A DNA stretch of 64,000 nt from Mycobacterium saskatchewanense (GCF_010729105.1 NZ_AP022573.1:1984001-2048000), one strand, 5' to 3'; positions 1 to 8,736 are shown, counted from the first letter of the stretch. Notes: generated by a model not told the origin, from the sequence alone. Program-made: numbers and translations.

Positions 1-156
1 TCCAGCCCAACTCGGCGGCGCGCCGCCACCAGGCCGGGTCGAACGACTGGCCGGCGGCATGCAGTTCCCGGACGCGGCGCAGCGGCGCTTCTTTTGGAGA
101 AAGGCTTGGGTGGTGGAGGTGAAGAGTATCTTTTCGGGAGAGTCGACAGCCGTCAT
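1..156 (-). pseudogene. Acyl-CoA dehydrogenase N-terminus, frameshifted, cut by window edge
   Basis: Read leftward from an ATG at 156, the first ~22 codons give MTAVDSPEKILFTSTTQAFL, then the frame becomes unlike any protein. Dropping one frame at the AAAAGAAG run (about 87-92) restores EAPLRRVRELHAAGQSFDPA followed by WWRRAAELGW, which is the usual first 50 residues of mycobacterial acyl-CoA dehydrogenases (FadE family). A single missing G would explain it. The gene runs off the window, so its C-terminal part cannot be judged. It is divergent from the Mce-associated pair and shares the 293-311 operator region. A sequencing error is possible; otherwise it is a recent pseudogene. Confidence 0.7.
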
Positions 157-292
157 GATGCCGGCGGGATCGTTTTCGGCCGTCGATCGCCGCCGCGGAA
201 GACGCAAGGGAGAAGGTTGGGGTGGTTGATCATCCGCCTGATCGGTCCTGGTTGTCGCAGTTCGCTGGCGACTCCGATGTTAGCAACGGCGA

Positions 293-311
293 TACGGTAA
301 GAGATACCGGA
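293..311. promoter_or_regulatory. TACTGTA-type operator, site 1
   Basis: The sequence TACGGTA-AGAGA-TACCGGA matches the inverted repeat TACTGTA-N5-TACAGTA (6/7 and 5/7 positions) that recurs at seven other promoters in the catabolic parts of the window. It lies between the divergent acyl-CoA dehydrogenase (start 156) and the Mce-associated gene (start 349). The likely ligand is the TetR protein encoded at 58116; this is inferred, not shown. Confidence 0.5.
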
Positions 312-348
312 GTGCAGTCGATAATGATCCTGACGAGCGGTGATCGCG

Positions 349-1218
349 ATGGCTGAGGCTGACGACCACCCGCAGGAGTCGGTCACCTCGAAGGCCGACG
401 CCCTGGCGTTGATCGCCGAGGCCGAGGCGGAGGCCGCGGAGGCGGAGGCGCTGGCGGCCGCGGCCCGCGCCCGCGCCCGCGCGGCCCGCCTCCGACGTGA
501 GGCGCTGGCCCTGGCGGAGGGCGCCGAGGACTACGCCGACGCGGCACTCGCCGCCGCCGACGCGGAGGCCGTCGACGACTACGACGAGACCGCCGAGGAG
601 TACTACGCCGAGTCCGAGGACGACGCCTACGGCGGGGAGTACGAGGAGACGGCCGACGAGGACTACCTCGAGGGCACCGACGACGCCGCACCCAGGCGTC
701 CGGCGAGGCGGACCGGATGGCGGCGCTGGGTGCCGTCACTGCCGGTGAGCGCCATCACCGCCGCAATCATCCTCACCATCGTCTTCGCCGCAGCGAGCAC
801 CCACATGGTGCTGCAACATCGCGACGCCAACCAGCGCCACCAGCGCGAGGCGGCGTTTGTGGCCGGCGCAAGACAGGGCGTTGTCAACATGATCTCGCTC
901 GACTTCACCCGGGCCAAAGCCGACGTGCAGCGCGTGATCGACAGCTCGACCGGCCAGTTCAAGGTCGACTTCCAGCAGCGGGCCAACGATTTCGTCAGGG
1001 TGGTCGAGCAATCCAAAGCGATCACCGAGGGCACGGTGAACGCCGCCGCGGTCGAACTCGTGGAGGACAATTCGGCGGTGGTGCTCGTGTCGGCCACATC
1101 CCGAGTCACAAATTCCCCACCAGGAAGGGACGAGCCGCCCAAGATATGGCGGCTCAGGGTGACCGTTGCCGATGATGGCGGACGCTACAAGATGTCGAAA
1201 GTTGAGTACGTACCGTGA
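349..1218 (+). CDS. Mce-associated membrane protein, first of a pair
   Basis: The 289-residue protein has an Ala/Glu/Arg-rich N-terminal coiled-coil-like stretch (about 10-55), a very acidic segment rich in Asp, Glu and Tyr (about 60-110), one membrane helix near 135-157, and an extracytoplasmic alpha+beta domain of the Mce-associated (Mam) type. Such proteins accompany Mce lipid importers and stabilise them. I start it at the ATG at 349, preceded by GAGCGG, rather than the in-frame GTG at 340. No Mce substrate-binding gene is in the window, so this is an orphan pair, as occurs elsewhere in mycobacteria. A TACTGTA-type operator sits just upstream, which suggests co-regulation with the catabolic locus. 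Confidence 0.8.
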   Translation: MAEADDHPQESVTSKADALALIAEAEAEAAEAEALAAAARARARAARLRREALALAEGAEDYADAALAAADAEAVDDYDETAEEYYAESEDDAYGGEYEETADEDYLEGTDDAAPRRPARRTGWRRWVPSLPVSAITAAIILTIVFAAASTHMVLQHRDANQRHQREAAFVAGARQGVVNMISLDFTRAKADVQRVIDSSTGQFKVDFQQRANDFVRVVEQSKAITEGTVNAAAVELVEDNSAVVLVSATSRVTNSPPGRDEPPKIWRLRVTVADDGGRYKMSKVEYVP

Positions 1219-1868
1219 CCAACGATGTGCGCGACACCACCGCAGGGTCCGACGAACTCGCCTCCGCCACAAGCGAACCCGCTGACGGTGTCGACCGAGT
1301 GGCCGAGCCGACGACAACCGACGACGCGGCGGCGGCCGACCCGCCCGCGCCACCCAGGCGCCGGCGACGCAGTGTGCCGCCCGCGGTGCGGACGGCCCTT
1401 TACGGGCTCGTCGTCGTGCTCCTGCTGACTTCGGGCGGCGTCGCCACGTGGCTCTACTTCAAGGAGTACCGCCCCGATCAGCAGACCGACCCCGGCGTCA
1501 AGCGGGCGGTGGTCAGCTCCGCATCCGACGGCACCACAGCGTTGTTGTCCTACTCGTCGGACACGCTCGACCAGGACTTCGCCAACGCCAAGTCGCACCT
1601 CGCCGGCGATTTCCTGAACTACTACAACGATTTCACCCAGCAGATCGTCGCACCCGCCGCCAAACAGAGGTCACTGAGGACCACGGCCAAGGTGACGGGG
1701 GCCGCGGTGACGGAGCTGCACCCCGATTCCGCCATCGTGCTCATCTTCGTCGACCAGTCGACCACCACCAAGGACAGCCCTCAGCCGGCGGTGGCGCTGA
1801 GCAGCGTGCTGGTGCATATGACGCGCGTCGACGGCAAGTGGCTGATCACCAAATTCAACCCCGTCTAG
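1215..1868 (+). CDS. Mce-associated membrane protein, second of a pair
   Basis: This 217-residue protein starts with a GTG that overlaps the TGA of the preceding gene (GTGA), so the two are probably translationally coupled. It has a Pro/Arg-rich cytoplasmic N-terminus, a membrane helix near residues 58-80 ([20 protein letters not shown]) and an outer domain ending in [13 protein letters not shown], the usual end of Mam proteins. Family knowledge places it at the cell envelope, assisting an Mce transporter. The tail-to-tail neighbour is the alpha/beta hydrolase at 1878, only 9 bp away. Confidence 0.8.
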   Translation: MTNDVRDTTAGSDELASATSEPADGVDRVAEPTTTDDAAAADPPAPPRRRRRSVPPAVRTALYGLVVVLLLTSGGVATWLYFKEYRPDQQTDPGVKRAVVSSASDGTTALLSYSSDTLDQDFANAKSHLAGDFLNYYNDFTQQIVAPAAKQRSLRTTAKVTGAAVTELHPDSAIVLIFVDQSTTTKDSPQPAVALSSVLVHMTRVDGKWLITKFNPV

Positions 1869-1877
1869 CGGCGCTCC

Positions 1878-2837
1878 CTACATAGCGAACACGCGCCGAA
1901 GCGTCTGCGCATGCAGCGCGCGGTTCTCTTGCGCGACAACCCAGTCCGGGACCAGCGCATCGAAGCCGTTGAACGTCGCTGCGATCACGTGCAACTCGGT
2001 ATGGACGTAGGCGTGCAGCAGCCGATTGGCGTAGTCGATCGCCTCGTCGCGGCACGGGTCGATTTCCGAGCAGCTGATGAACGTGGGCGGCAGGCCCTCC
2101 AGGTTGGCGCGGTGGGACGGGACATGCTGGCCGGTCGCGCTCGCGTGCCCGAGATAATGACCCCACGCTCGGCTCACGGCGGGGCCGTTCAGCCCGGGAG
2201 TGCGCTGGAACTCGCGCCGCGACGGCGTGGCATCCGAATCGAGCATCGGCTGGTGCAGGATCTGCACGAGGACCGGGGGACCCTCCCGGTCGAACATGCG
2301 TTGGGTCAGGCCGGCCACCAACGCCGCACCCGCATCCCGACCCATGACCGCGATGCGCCCGGCGTCCGCGCCCAATTCGGCGCGGTTCTCCACGGCGTGG
2401 CGGAGGGCCGCCTCCACATCGTCGAGCGCCGCCGGGCACGGATGCTCGGGCGCGAGCCGGTAGTCGACCGACACCACCAGGCACTTGCCGTCACGCGCCA
2501 GTTCCACGCATTGCGCATGGTCGGTGTCCAGGTTCCCGGTCACGAACCCACCCCCGTGCGCGTACACGAGGATCGGCGCGGGAGACTCGACCGGCCCGCA
2601 ATACAGGCGCAGTCCCAGCCGCCCACCCCCGGGCCCGGCGATGGATCGTGACTCGACCGCGACGCCGTCGGTGTCCACCGCTGTGGCCCGCCGCGCGGCC
2701 AGCAGGTCGGCGCGGTCGCGCTCGGCGGGCAGCGTCTCGGCCCGAAATTCGACGATGCCCAGCTCGATCGCCGCCTCGCGCAACGCGGGGTCGATGCGGT
2801 TAAGGCCTTGGAGCCGTGCCGGGTTCGCGTCGGTCAT
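1878..2837 (-). CDS. Alpha/beta hydrolase, HSL family, catalytic residues replaced
   Basis: The 319-residue protein has the hormone-sensitive-lipase fold: an oxyanion-hole HGGGF motif in VYAHGGGFVTGN and the conserved DPxRDE acid loop. The nucleophile elbow reads GRDAG instead of GxSxG, so the serine is Asp. The usual FHGFD histidine motif reads FNGFD, so the histidine is Asn. Two of three triad residues are therefore missing and hydrolase activity is unlikely. The ATG at 2837 has GAGAG upstream and lies 16 bp after the amidohydrolase stop, as the last gene of the leftward operon starting at 5419. It may be a binding or regulatory protein, or decay may be under way. Confidence 0.75.
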   Translation of the reverse strand: MTDANPARLQGLNRIDPALREAAIELGIVEFRAETLPAERDRADLLAARRATAVDTDGVAVESRSIAGPGGGRLGLRLYCGPVESPAPILVYAHGGGFVTGNLDTDHAQCVELARDGKCLVVSVDYRLAPEHPCPAALDDVEAALRHAVENRAELGADAGRIAVMGRDAGAALVAGLTQRMFDREGPPVLVQILHQPMLDSDATPSRREFQRTPGLNGPAVSRAWGHYLGHASATGQHVPSHRANLEGLPPTFISCSEIDPCRDEAIDYANRLLHAYVHTELHVIAATFNGFDALVPDWVVAQENRALHAQTLRRVFAM

Positions 2838-2853
2838 CGGCTCTCGTCTTAGG

Positions 2854-4017
2854 TCACCGGGCACCGACACCACCGCGTTCGCCGGGCAGCGCCTTGACGG
2901 TCGGCGGCAGACCGTACAGGGCCGTCGCGTTCCCGCGCATGATGCGCTCCCGCTGATCGGCGGGGAACCTGTTGATGGCGTAGGTCGGCGAGTCGTAGCT
3001 CCAATGGGGATAGTCCGTGGAGAACATGAGGTTGTCGCCGAGGTCCATCATCTCCAGGTATTCGCGGAACTGAACGGTGTCGGCGTCCTCGAGCGGCTGG
3101 GTGGTGAATCGAACGTGTTCGCGCACATAGTCCGACGGGCGGCGGCGCACGTGCGGCAGGTCCCCGCGGCGGGCCTCCCAGATCCGGTCCATCCTCGACA
3201 TCACCGGCATCGCCCAGGTGAACCCGCCCTCGATGAACACCACCCGCAGCCCGGGATGACGGTCGAACGCGCCGTCGAACACCAAGCTCATCAAGTGCGA
3301 CACATACAGCAACGGCCAGGACGCAAAGAAGTCGTGCCAGTGCGCGGGGTTGCCGACCGGGTACAGCGGGATGAGCTCGAACGGCGTCTGCCCCATCAGG
3401 TGGGTGGCCACCGGCAGCCGGTGGCGCGCCGCCGCCTCGTAGATCGGGTCGAAATGGGGGTTTCCGAAGGGAATTCCGCGCGTCTGGGGCGTCATCAGCA
3501 CCTGGGACATATAGGGGTGGCCGGCCCAGCGCTCCACCTCGCGGGCCGCCTGTTCCGGCGTCTGCGCGCTGACGCTGATCGACCCGCGCCAGCGCCCGTG
3601 CGCGTTGTGCCGGTCCAACCAGACGTCGGCCAGCCAGTCGTTGTAGGTGGACTTCAGGACGTGCTCGGCCTGCGGGAGCTGCGCGTCGCACATCGGCTCC
3701 AGCGACGCGATGCTGACGCCCGCATCGATGAGCAATTGCTTGGCGGCGAAATCCGGGTCGCTGCCGGCGAATCCGCCGCCCGGCGGCGCTGCGTCGAGGC
3801 GCAGCGACATCGTCTTGTACGAGTCCGGGGTGTCGTAGAAATGTGGCACCGGCGTGACCGCATTGCCGGTCGGCCAGATCTTGTCCACCCACTCCGGGGG
3901 CGCGTAGGACTTCAGCACGTCGGCCGAAACCGGGAGCGGGTGCACGTCGGTGTCCACGATGGTGACCGCTATCTCGTCGCGCCGGATCGGTGCGTCGGCC
4001 CGTTCGATGGTGGTCAT
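2854..4017 (-). CDS. Amidohydrolase family 2 (TIM-barrel metal-dependent hydrolase)
   Basis: A 387-residue protein of the amidohydrolase_2/COG2159 group, which includes decarboxylases and C-C or C-N hydrolases acting on ring-derived acids. The N-terminal strand VDTDVHPLP carries the metal-site histidine region, and the C-terminal FSTDYPHWSYDSP motif carries the conserved catalytic Asp region. The ATG overlaps the upstream stop as TAATG, so translation is coupled to the paralogous amidohydrolase. In Rieske-amidohydrolase-amidohydrolase operons these enzymes probably act on a CoA- or ring-cleavage intermediate, but the substrate cannot be read from sequence. Confidence 0.8.
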   Translation of the reverse strand: MTTIERADAPIRRDEIAVTIVDTDVHPLPVSADVLKSYAPPEWVDKIWPTGNAVTPVPHFYDTPDSYKTMSLRLDAAPPGGGFAGSDPDFAAKQLLIDAGVSIASLEPMCDAQLPQAEHVLKSTYNDWLADVWLDRHNAHGRWRGSISVSAQTPEQAAREVERWAGHPYMSQVLMTPQTRGIPFGNPHFDPIYEAAARHRLPVATHLMGQTPFELIPLYPVGNPAHWHDFFASWPLLYVSHLMSLVFDGAFDRHPGLRVVFIEGGFTWAMPVMSRMDRIWEARRGDLPHVRRRPSDYVREHVRFTTQPLEDADTVQFREYLEMMDLGDNLMFSTDYPHWSYDSPTYAINRFPADQRERIMRGNATALYGLPPTVKALPGERGGVGAR

Positions 4018-5063
4018 TAGACACGCTCCCTGAGTCCGTACAGTTCACTGGCGTTGCGCCACAACACTTTTTCGCGTTGAACGTCGTCGAGGCCCGCAGC
4101 GGAGGCTACCGGCGTCGTGGCGGACCAGTGGGGGTAGCCCGATCCGTACATCAGCAGGTCCGCCTTGCCGGAGAAGGCCATCCAGCGCCGCATCTTGTCC
4201 GCCTCCACCGGCCCGTCGAACGCCGAAGAACAGAACCGGACGTGGCCGGGCAGGTATTCGCTGGGGTAGCGGTCGACCCACGGCGTCTGGTCGCGCATCG
4301 ACAACCAGAAGGTGTCGAGCCGCCAGATCAGCGGGGTGAGGATGTCGTAGCCGCCGTCGGCGAAGACGAACCTCAGCCCGGGGTGCCGGCCGAACACCCC
4401 CTCGACGATCAGCGTCGCCAGGTGCACGAAGTAGTTCAGCGGCATGAACGCCGCGTACCCCGGGTAGGTGTGGGCGTGCCCGGCGAAGGTGGGCGGGTGG
4501 TCGACCCCGTTGCCGCCGTTGATGTGCACCGCGACGGGCAACCCGCGCGCGGCGGCGGCCTCCCAGATGGGTTCGAACATCGGCTTGCCGTAGGGCTCGC
4601 GCGACTGCATCGGAACGCCTACCTGCACCAGCTTGGGGTGGTCGGCCAGGCGCTCGATCTCGGCCACCGCGCCCCGGGGATCTTCGGGGTTCACGCGGAT
4701 CGTGCCCCGGAACCGGTTGGTCGTGTCCGGTTCCAGCCAGCGGTCGAGCAGCCAGTCGTTCACCGCGGCGCAGAGGCGGCTGTTGAGCCGGTAATCGGCG
4801 ATGTTGCCGCGGGTCAGTGGGTTGAGGATCGCGAAGTCCGCACCTCCGTCATCGAACAGGTGCCGGCTGACCGTGGCCGGGTCCGACCCGGGGTAGTGCT
4901 CGCCGTAGAGGCCTTCGCGGTAGTCGCCGCCGGGGGCCTGGTACCACTGCTGCTCGACGTCGGGAATGGAGCGCAGCTTGTGGGCGTCCGGCAGGTAGCG
5001 GCGGATCTCAGCGTTGTAGCGGAAGTGCGGCTGCACATTGGCGTCGATGACGGAGTGGCTCAT
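4017..5063 (-). CDS. Amidohydrolase family 2, paralogue of the downstream gene
   Basis: The predicted protein has 348 residues and starts MSHSVIDANVQPHF. It has the same TIM-barrel signature as its neighbour, with MYGSGYPHWS near the C-terminus in place of FSTDYPHWS. The metal-motif Asp found in the neighbour (TDYP) is Gly here (GSGYP), so the two copies may differ in metal use or activity. The ATG at 5063 overlaps the stop of the Rieske gene (ATGA). Together with the Rieske protein and the next amidohydrolase it forms one leftward operon driven from the region around 5455. Confidence 0.8.
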   Translation of the reverse strand: MSHSVIDANVQPHFRYNAEIRRYLPDAHKLRSIPDVEQQWYQAPGGDYREGLYGEHYPGSDPATVSRHLFDDGGADFAILNPLTRGNIADYRLNSRLCAAVNDWLLDRWLEPDTTNRFRGTIRVNPEDPRGAVAEIERLADHPKLVQVGVPMQSREPYGKPMFEPIWEAAAARGLPVAVHINGGNGVDHPPTFAGHAHTYPGYAAFMPLNYFVHLATLIVEGVFGRHPGLRFVFADGGYDILTPLIWRLDTFWLSMRDQTPWVDRYPSEYLPGHVRFCSSAFDGPVEADKMRRWMAFSGKADLLMYGSGYPHWSATTPVASAAGLDDVQREKVLWRNASELYGLRERV

Positions 5064-5419
5064 GCGGTCAGGTACACCTCCCCGCCCGTGACGTCGACCC
5101 GGTACGTGCGGACGCGGCGGCGCGGATCGGCGACGTTGCGCCCGGTGGTCACGTCGAATTCCCAATTGTGCCAAGGGCATCGAACGATCTGTCCCTCGCG
5201 CACCCGGCGCAGCCCGCCGGGCTCGCCGGGCGCGGACTCGTTGGTGCCGCCGAGGAGGCCCTGGCACAGGGGCGCGCCCTCGTGCGAGCAGTAGTTGACG
5301 ATCGCGTACAGCGAGCCGCGCACGTTGTAGACCCCGACGCCGAACTTGCCGACGTCCACCAGTTTCATGCCGCCGGGCGGCAGCTCGTCGATCGAGCACA
5401 CGAATCGCCGCTCGGGCAC
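5060..5419 (-). CDS. Rieske [2Fe-2S] ferredoxin-type protein
   Basis: A small (119 aa) soluble Rieske protein with both ligand boxes: CSH in VNYCSHEGAPLC and CPWH in VRCPWHNWEFD. This is the size of a stand-alone ferredoxin or regulatory Rieske domain, without an oxygenase catalytic domain. It could pass electrons to a P450 or oxygenase of the cluster. It is the first gene of the leftward operon and is divergent from the P450 at 5571, with a TACTGTA-type operator between them. Confidence 0.85.
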   Translation of the reverse strand: MPERRFVCSIDELPPGGMKLVDVGKFGVGVYNVRGSLYAIVNYCSHEGAPLCQGLLGGTNESAPGEPGGLRRVREGQIVRCPWHNWEFDVTTGRNVADPRRRVRTYRVDVTGGEVYLTA

Positions 5420-5454
5420 CTGAGAATCACCGCCTTCTGACGCCTAGGCTCCAA

Positions 5455-5473
5455 TACTGTGCCCATTACGGTA
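5455..5473. promoter_or_regulatory. TACTGTA-type operator, site 2
   Basis: TACTGTG-CCCAT-TACGGTA matches the recurring inverted repeat at 6/7 positions in each arm. It is in the 151-bp divergent promoter region between the Rieske operon and the P450/alcohol dehydrogenase operon, so one bound regulator could control both. A second inverted repeat, GCTATC-N8-GATAGC (5500-5519), lies closer to the P450 and includes a possible TATGAT -10 box at 5511-5516. Confidence 0.65.
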
Positions 5474-5570
5474 ACCACCACAAGCCGTTAAGCTTCGTTG
5501 CTATCTATATTATGATAGCCAAAATCCACGCCGCACCCATTTGCCTTCCGGCTGCTCAGGAGGAGCGCTG

Positions 5571-6797
5571 ATGACGCTCAGCACCGACCATGACGGCCAG
5601 CCCGTCGCCCTCGACCTCACCGGCGAAACCAGTCCCTACCCATTCTTCGAGTACATGAGGCGCACCGACCCCGTCTGGCACGGGTCCCTGGCCGACCACA
5701 CGCAGATGCCGGACGAGCTGCGGCCGAACGACGAATGGGTGCTGTTCGGGTACGACGGGGTGTTCCAGGCCTTCCGGGACGATCGGATCTTCACGTCCGC
5801 CTCCTACGACAAGACCATCGGACTGGTCATGGGGCACACCATTCTGGCGATGGGCGGCCGGGAGCACCACGACCACCGCAGCCTGGTCGCCAAGGCCTTC
5901 CGCGCCACCGCGCTGGAACGGTGGGAGCCCTCGGTCATCGGTCCGGTCTGCGACCAGCTGATCGACGAGATCAAGAAAGACGGCCAGGCCGACCTGGTGA
6001 AGGCGCTGACGTTCGAGTTCCCGACGCGGATCATCTCGGTGTTGCTCGGACTGCCGCCCGAGGACCTGGACCTGTTCCGGCGGCTGTCCCTCGATCTAAT
6101 CTCGATCCCGACAGACATCATGGCGGGGCTGAACGCCGCGGCCGAACTGCACGGCTACTTCCTCGACCAGGTCGAGCAGCGGCGCCGCAAACCCACCGAC
6201 GACATCATCGGGGACCTGGTGGCCGCCGAGATCGACGGCGAGAAGCTCAGCGACGAGGCCATCATCGCGTTCCTGCGCCTGTTGCTGCCCGCGGGGCTGG
6301 AGACCACCTACCGCTCGTCGGGCAACCTGCTGTACCTGCTGCTCACCCACCCAGAGCAACTGGCAATGGTCGCCCGGGACCGGTCACTGATACCACCCGC
6401 CATCGAGGAAGGGCTGCGGGTGGAAACCCCGCTGACCATGGTCATGCGGACCACCACCGAGGAAGTCGAGTTAGGGGGCAAGACGATCCCAGCCGACGCG
6501 CAGATCGACCTGTGCATGGGCTCGGCGAACCGCGACGAAACCCGATGGCCCGACCCCAACACGTTCGACATCACCCGGCCGCGGCACGCCCACATCGCGT
6601 TCGCCGGCGGCATCCACATGTGCCTCGGCATGCACCTGGCCCGGCTGGAAACCCGCGTCATGCTCAACAGCCTGTTCGACCGCCTCCAGAACCTCGCCTT
6701 CCTGCCCGACGACGGCACGGGCGAGGAGTCCCGGATCGTCGGGCTCACGTTCCGCTCACCCAACAAGCTCCCGGTCACCTTCTCCCCGGCGAAATGA
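5571..6797 (+). CDS. Cytochrome P450 (copy A)
   Basis: The 408-residue P450 has an I-helix AGLETT motif (oxygen activation), an ExxR region and the heme loop FAGGIHMCLG with Cys351 as the thiolate ligand. AGGAGG lies about 6 bp before the ATG at 5571, which is preferred over an upstream in-frame start at 5541. It is closely similar to the P450 at 18584, sharing long runs such as LLPAGLETTYRSSGNLLYLL, so the two are paralogues. The stop overlaps the ATG of the alcohol dehydrogenase, so hydroxylation and oxidation of the resulting alcohol are probably consecutive steps. Electron donors are not in the same operon; the Rieske protein next door is a candidate. Confidence 0.9.
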   Translation: MTLSTDHDGQPVALDLTGETSPYPFFEYMRRTDPVWHGSLADHTQMPDELRPNDEWVLFGYDGVFQAFRDDRIFTSASYDKTIGLVMGHTILAMGGREHHDHRSLVAKAFRATALERWEPSVIGPVCDQLIDEIKKDGQADLVKALTFEFPTRIISVLLGLPPEDLDLFRRLSLDLISIPTDIMAGLNAAAELHGYFLDQVEQRRRKPTDDIIGDLVAAEIDGEKLSDEAIIAFLRLLLPAGLETTYRSSGNLLYLLLTHPEQLAMVARDRSLIPPAIEEGLRVETPLTMVMRTTTEEVELGGKTIPADAQIDLCMGSANRDETRWPDPNTFDITRPRHAHIAFAGGIHMCLGMHLARLETRVMLNSLFDRLQNLAFLPDDGTGEESRIVGLTFRSPNKLPVTFSPAK

Positions 6798-7948
6798 AGA
6801 GCCGCGCCGCGATCCTGCACGACGTCGGCGGGCCGTGGTCCGTGGAGGAGTACGAGCTCGACCCGCCCCGCGCAGGCGAGGTCCTGGTCGAGATGGCGGC
6901 CGCCGGGCTGTGTCATTCCGACGACCATATCCTCAAGGGTGACATGGCGGCGCCCAACGAGGTGATGCGCTCGCTGGGACTGCCGACCATGTTCCCCACC
7001 ATCGGCGGGCACGAGGGATCGGGTGTTGTACGCGAAATCGGGCCAGGAGTATCGGGTTTCGCCGTGGACGACCACGTGGTGATGTCGTTCGTCGCCGTCT
7101 GCGGACAGTGCCGCTGGTGCGCGACCGGCATGGAATACCTGTGCGACGTCGGTATCGGCACCATGATCCCGGGCATGCCCACCGACGGCACCTTCCGCCA
7201 CCACACGGCCGGGGGCCGAAATCTCGGGCATATCGCCAAGATCGGCGCGTTCGCGGAACACACTGTGGTGTCGACCAATTCGCTCGTGAAGATCGACCCG
7301 CACCTGCCGCTGGCGCCGAGCGCGTTGCTGTCGTGCGCGATCCCGACCGGCTACGGTTCGGCGGCGAATCGGGCCGGCGTGCGCGGTGGCGACACCGTCG
7401 TGGTCCTCGGCGTGGGCGGCATCGGGACCGGCGCGATCCAGGGCGCCCGGATCAACGGGGCCGCACAGATCGTCGCGGTCGATCCGGTTGAGTTCAAACA
7501 GAAATCAGCGATGCAGTTCGGCGCGACCCACAGCGCCGCGACGGCCGCCGAGGCGCTCGACCTGGTGCGGGACCTCACGCACGGCGTGATGGCCGACGCC
7601 GTGGTGGTCTCGCCGTCCCTGATCGCCCCCGACGACGTTCGCGACGCGGTGAAACTCACCCGCAAGGGCGGCACGTGCGTGCTCACCGGCATGACGTCGC
7701 AACTGACCCGGTCGGTGAACATCGACCTGCAGGACTTCATCCTGATGAACAAGACGCTGGCGGGCACGATCTTCGGATCGTGCAATCCCAAGGCCGACAT
7801 CTCCCGGCTGGCGCGCCTCTACCAGACCGGACAGCTCTTGCTCGACGAGATGATCACCAAGCGGTACCGGCTGGACGACGTCAACGAGGCGTACGTGGAC
7901 CTGCTGAACGGTGCAATTGTCAGAGGGATAATCGATTTCGGCGCCTAA
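6794..7948 (+). CDS. Zinc alcohol dehydrogenase, NDMA-dependent (Rxyl_3153-like) family
   Basis: The 384-residue MDR-superfamily enzyme has the catalytic zinc residues in GLCHSDDH and GGHEGSG, the structural zinc cluster CGQCRWCATGMEYLC, and the dinucleotide fold GVGGIGTGAIQGA. The run VAVDPVEFKQKSAMQFGATH is typical of the NDMA-dependent alcohol dehydrogenases. That family keeps its cofactor bound and passes electrons to mycofactocin rather than exchanging NAD; this is family knowledge, not visible here. The ATG overlaps the P450 stop (ATGA). Its probable role is oxidation of the P450-made alcohol. The end overlaps the convergent SDR by 4 bp. Confidence 0.88.
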   Translation: MKSRAAILHDVGGPWSVEEYELDPPRAGEVLVEMAAAGLCHSDDHILKGDMAAPNEVMRSLGLPTMFPTIGGHEGSGVVREIGPGVSGFAVDDHVVMSFVAVCGQCRWCATGMEYLCDVGIGTMIPGMPTDGTFRHHTAGGRNLGHIAKIGAFAEHTVVSTNSLVKIDPHLPLAPSALLSCAIPTGYGSAANRAGVRGGDTVVVLGVGGIGTGAIQGARINGAAQIVAVDPVEFKQKSAMQFGATHSAATAAEALDLVRDLTHGVMADAVVVSPSLIAPDDVRDAVKLTRKGGTCVLTGMTSQLTRSVNIDLQDFILMNKTLAGTIFGSCNPKADISRLARLYQTGQLLLDEMITKRYRLDDVNEAYVDLLNGAIVRGIIDFGA

Positions 7949-8736
7949 GCCTCTTTGGCCTTCTCTCGCTGATCCCTGATCTCCCGCAGCCGCTTTAGCC
8001 GCATCAGCCGCTCCAGCTGACCGTACGCGTCGATCGGGCTGTGCAGCGCCAGCCCGCCGTCGGCGTGCACCACCTGCCCGGTCACCCAGGGCAGTTCGAG
8101 GACACCCACGATGGCCCCGGCCACGTCGATGGCCTCCCCCAGTCGACCGAGCGCCGTTCGCCTGGACAGTCCGTCCACCCACCCCGGCCATGCGTCCGGG
8201 TTGGGCAGCATCGGGGTCCGCGTCACGCCGGGGCCGACGGCGTTGACCCGGATGCCGTAGGTTCCCCACTCCGCGGCCGCGACCTTGACCAGCATGTCGA
8301 CGCCTGCCTTGGACACGCAATACGCGCCCATATCGCGGTCGGCCACGGTGCCACTGATGCTGGACACCGCGACGATCGAACCCTGCACCTCGGCGTCGAC
8401 CATGGCCTGCGCGGCGGCGCGCAGCGTGAGCCAGGTGCCGGTGAGGTTGATCGACAGCACCCGCTCCCAGTCGGCGGGCGATTGTTTCAGCAATAGGCCC
8501 GACGGGCCGGACGATCCGATGGCGGCGGAGGTCACCACCCGCGCCGGCACCCCGTGCTCGCGCACCGTCTGCTCCATGGCCGCCGCCACCGCGTCGGGAT
8601 CGCTGATGTCACACACGATGTCGGTATCGGTGAGGTCCCACACCACAACGTGGTGCCCCGCCTCGCGAAGCAGACCGACGACTTCACGCCCGATTCCCGA
8701 CGCTCCGCCGGTGACCAAGGCGGTCGATGGCGTCAT
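7945..8736 (-). CDS. Short-chain dehydrogenase/reductase
   Basis: A 263-residue classical SDR with the nucleotide motif TGGASGIG near the N-terminus and the active-site pair YCVSK (Tyr-x3-Lys), with a preceding Ser in VSSISG. It would oxidise a hydroxyl or reduce a ketone on a pathway intermediate. The ATG overlaps the stop of the VOC gene (ATGA), giving a two-gene leftward operon that converges on the alcohol dehydrogenase. No TACTGTA element was seen in front of this pair. Confidence 0.85.
   Translation of the reverse strand: MTPSTALVTGGASGIGREVVGLLREAGHHVVVWDLTDTDIVCDISDPDAVAAAMEQTVREHGVPARVVTSAAIGSSGPSGLLLKQSPADWERVLSINLTGTWLTLRAAAQAMVDAEVQGSIVAVSSISGTVADRDMGAYCVSKAGVDMLVKVAAAEWGTYGIRVNAVGPGVTRTPMLPNPDAWPGWVDGLSRRTALGRLGEAIDVAGAIVGVLELPWVTGQVVHADGGLALHSPIDAYGQLERLMRLKRLREIRDQREKAKEA

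Noticed and set aside
383..739. Long Arg/Pro-rich minus-strand frame opposite the first Mce-associated gene
   Set aside because: Its composition is the mirror of Ala/Asp/Glu codons on the other strand; no start signal and no protein character.
2485..4020. 511-codon plus-strand frame across the amidohydrolase
   Set aside because: It is the complement of a recognised gene; high-GC DNA gives long empty frames on the opposite strand.
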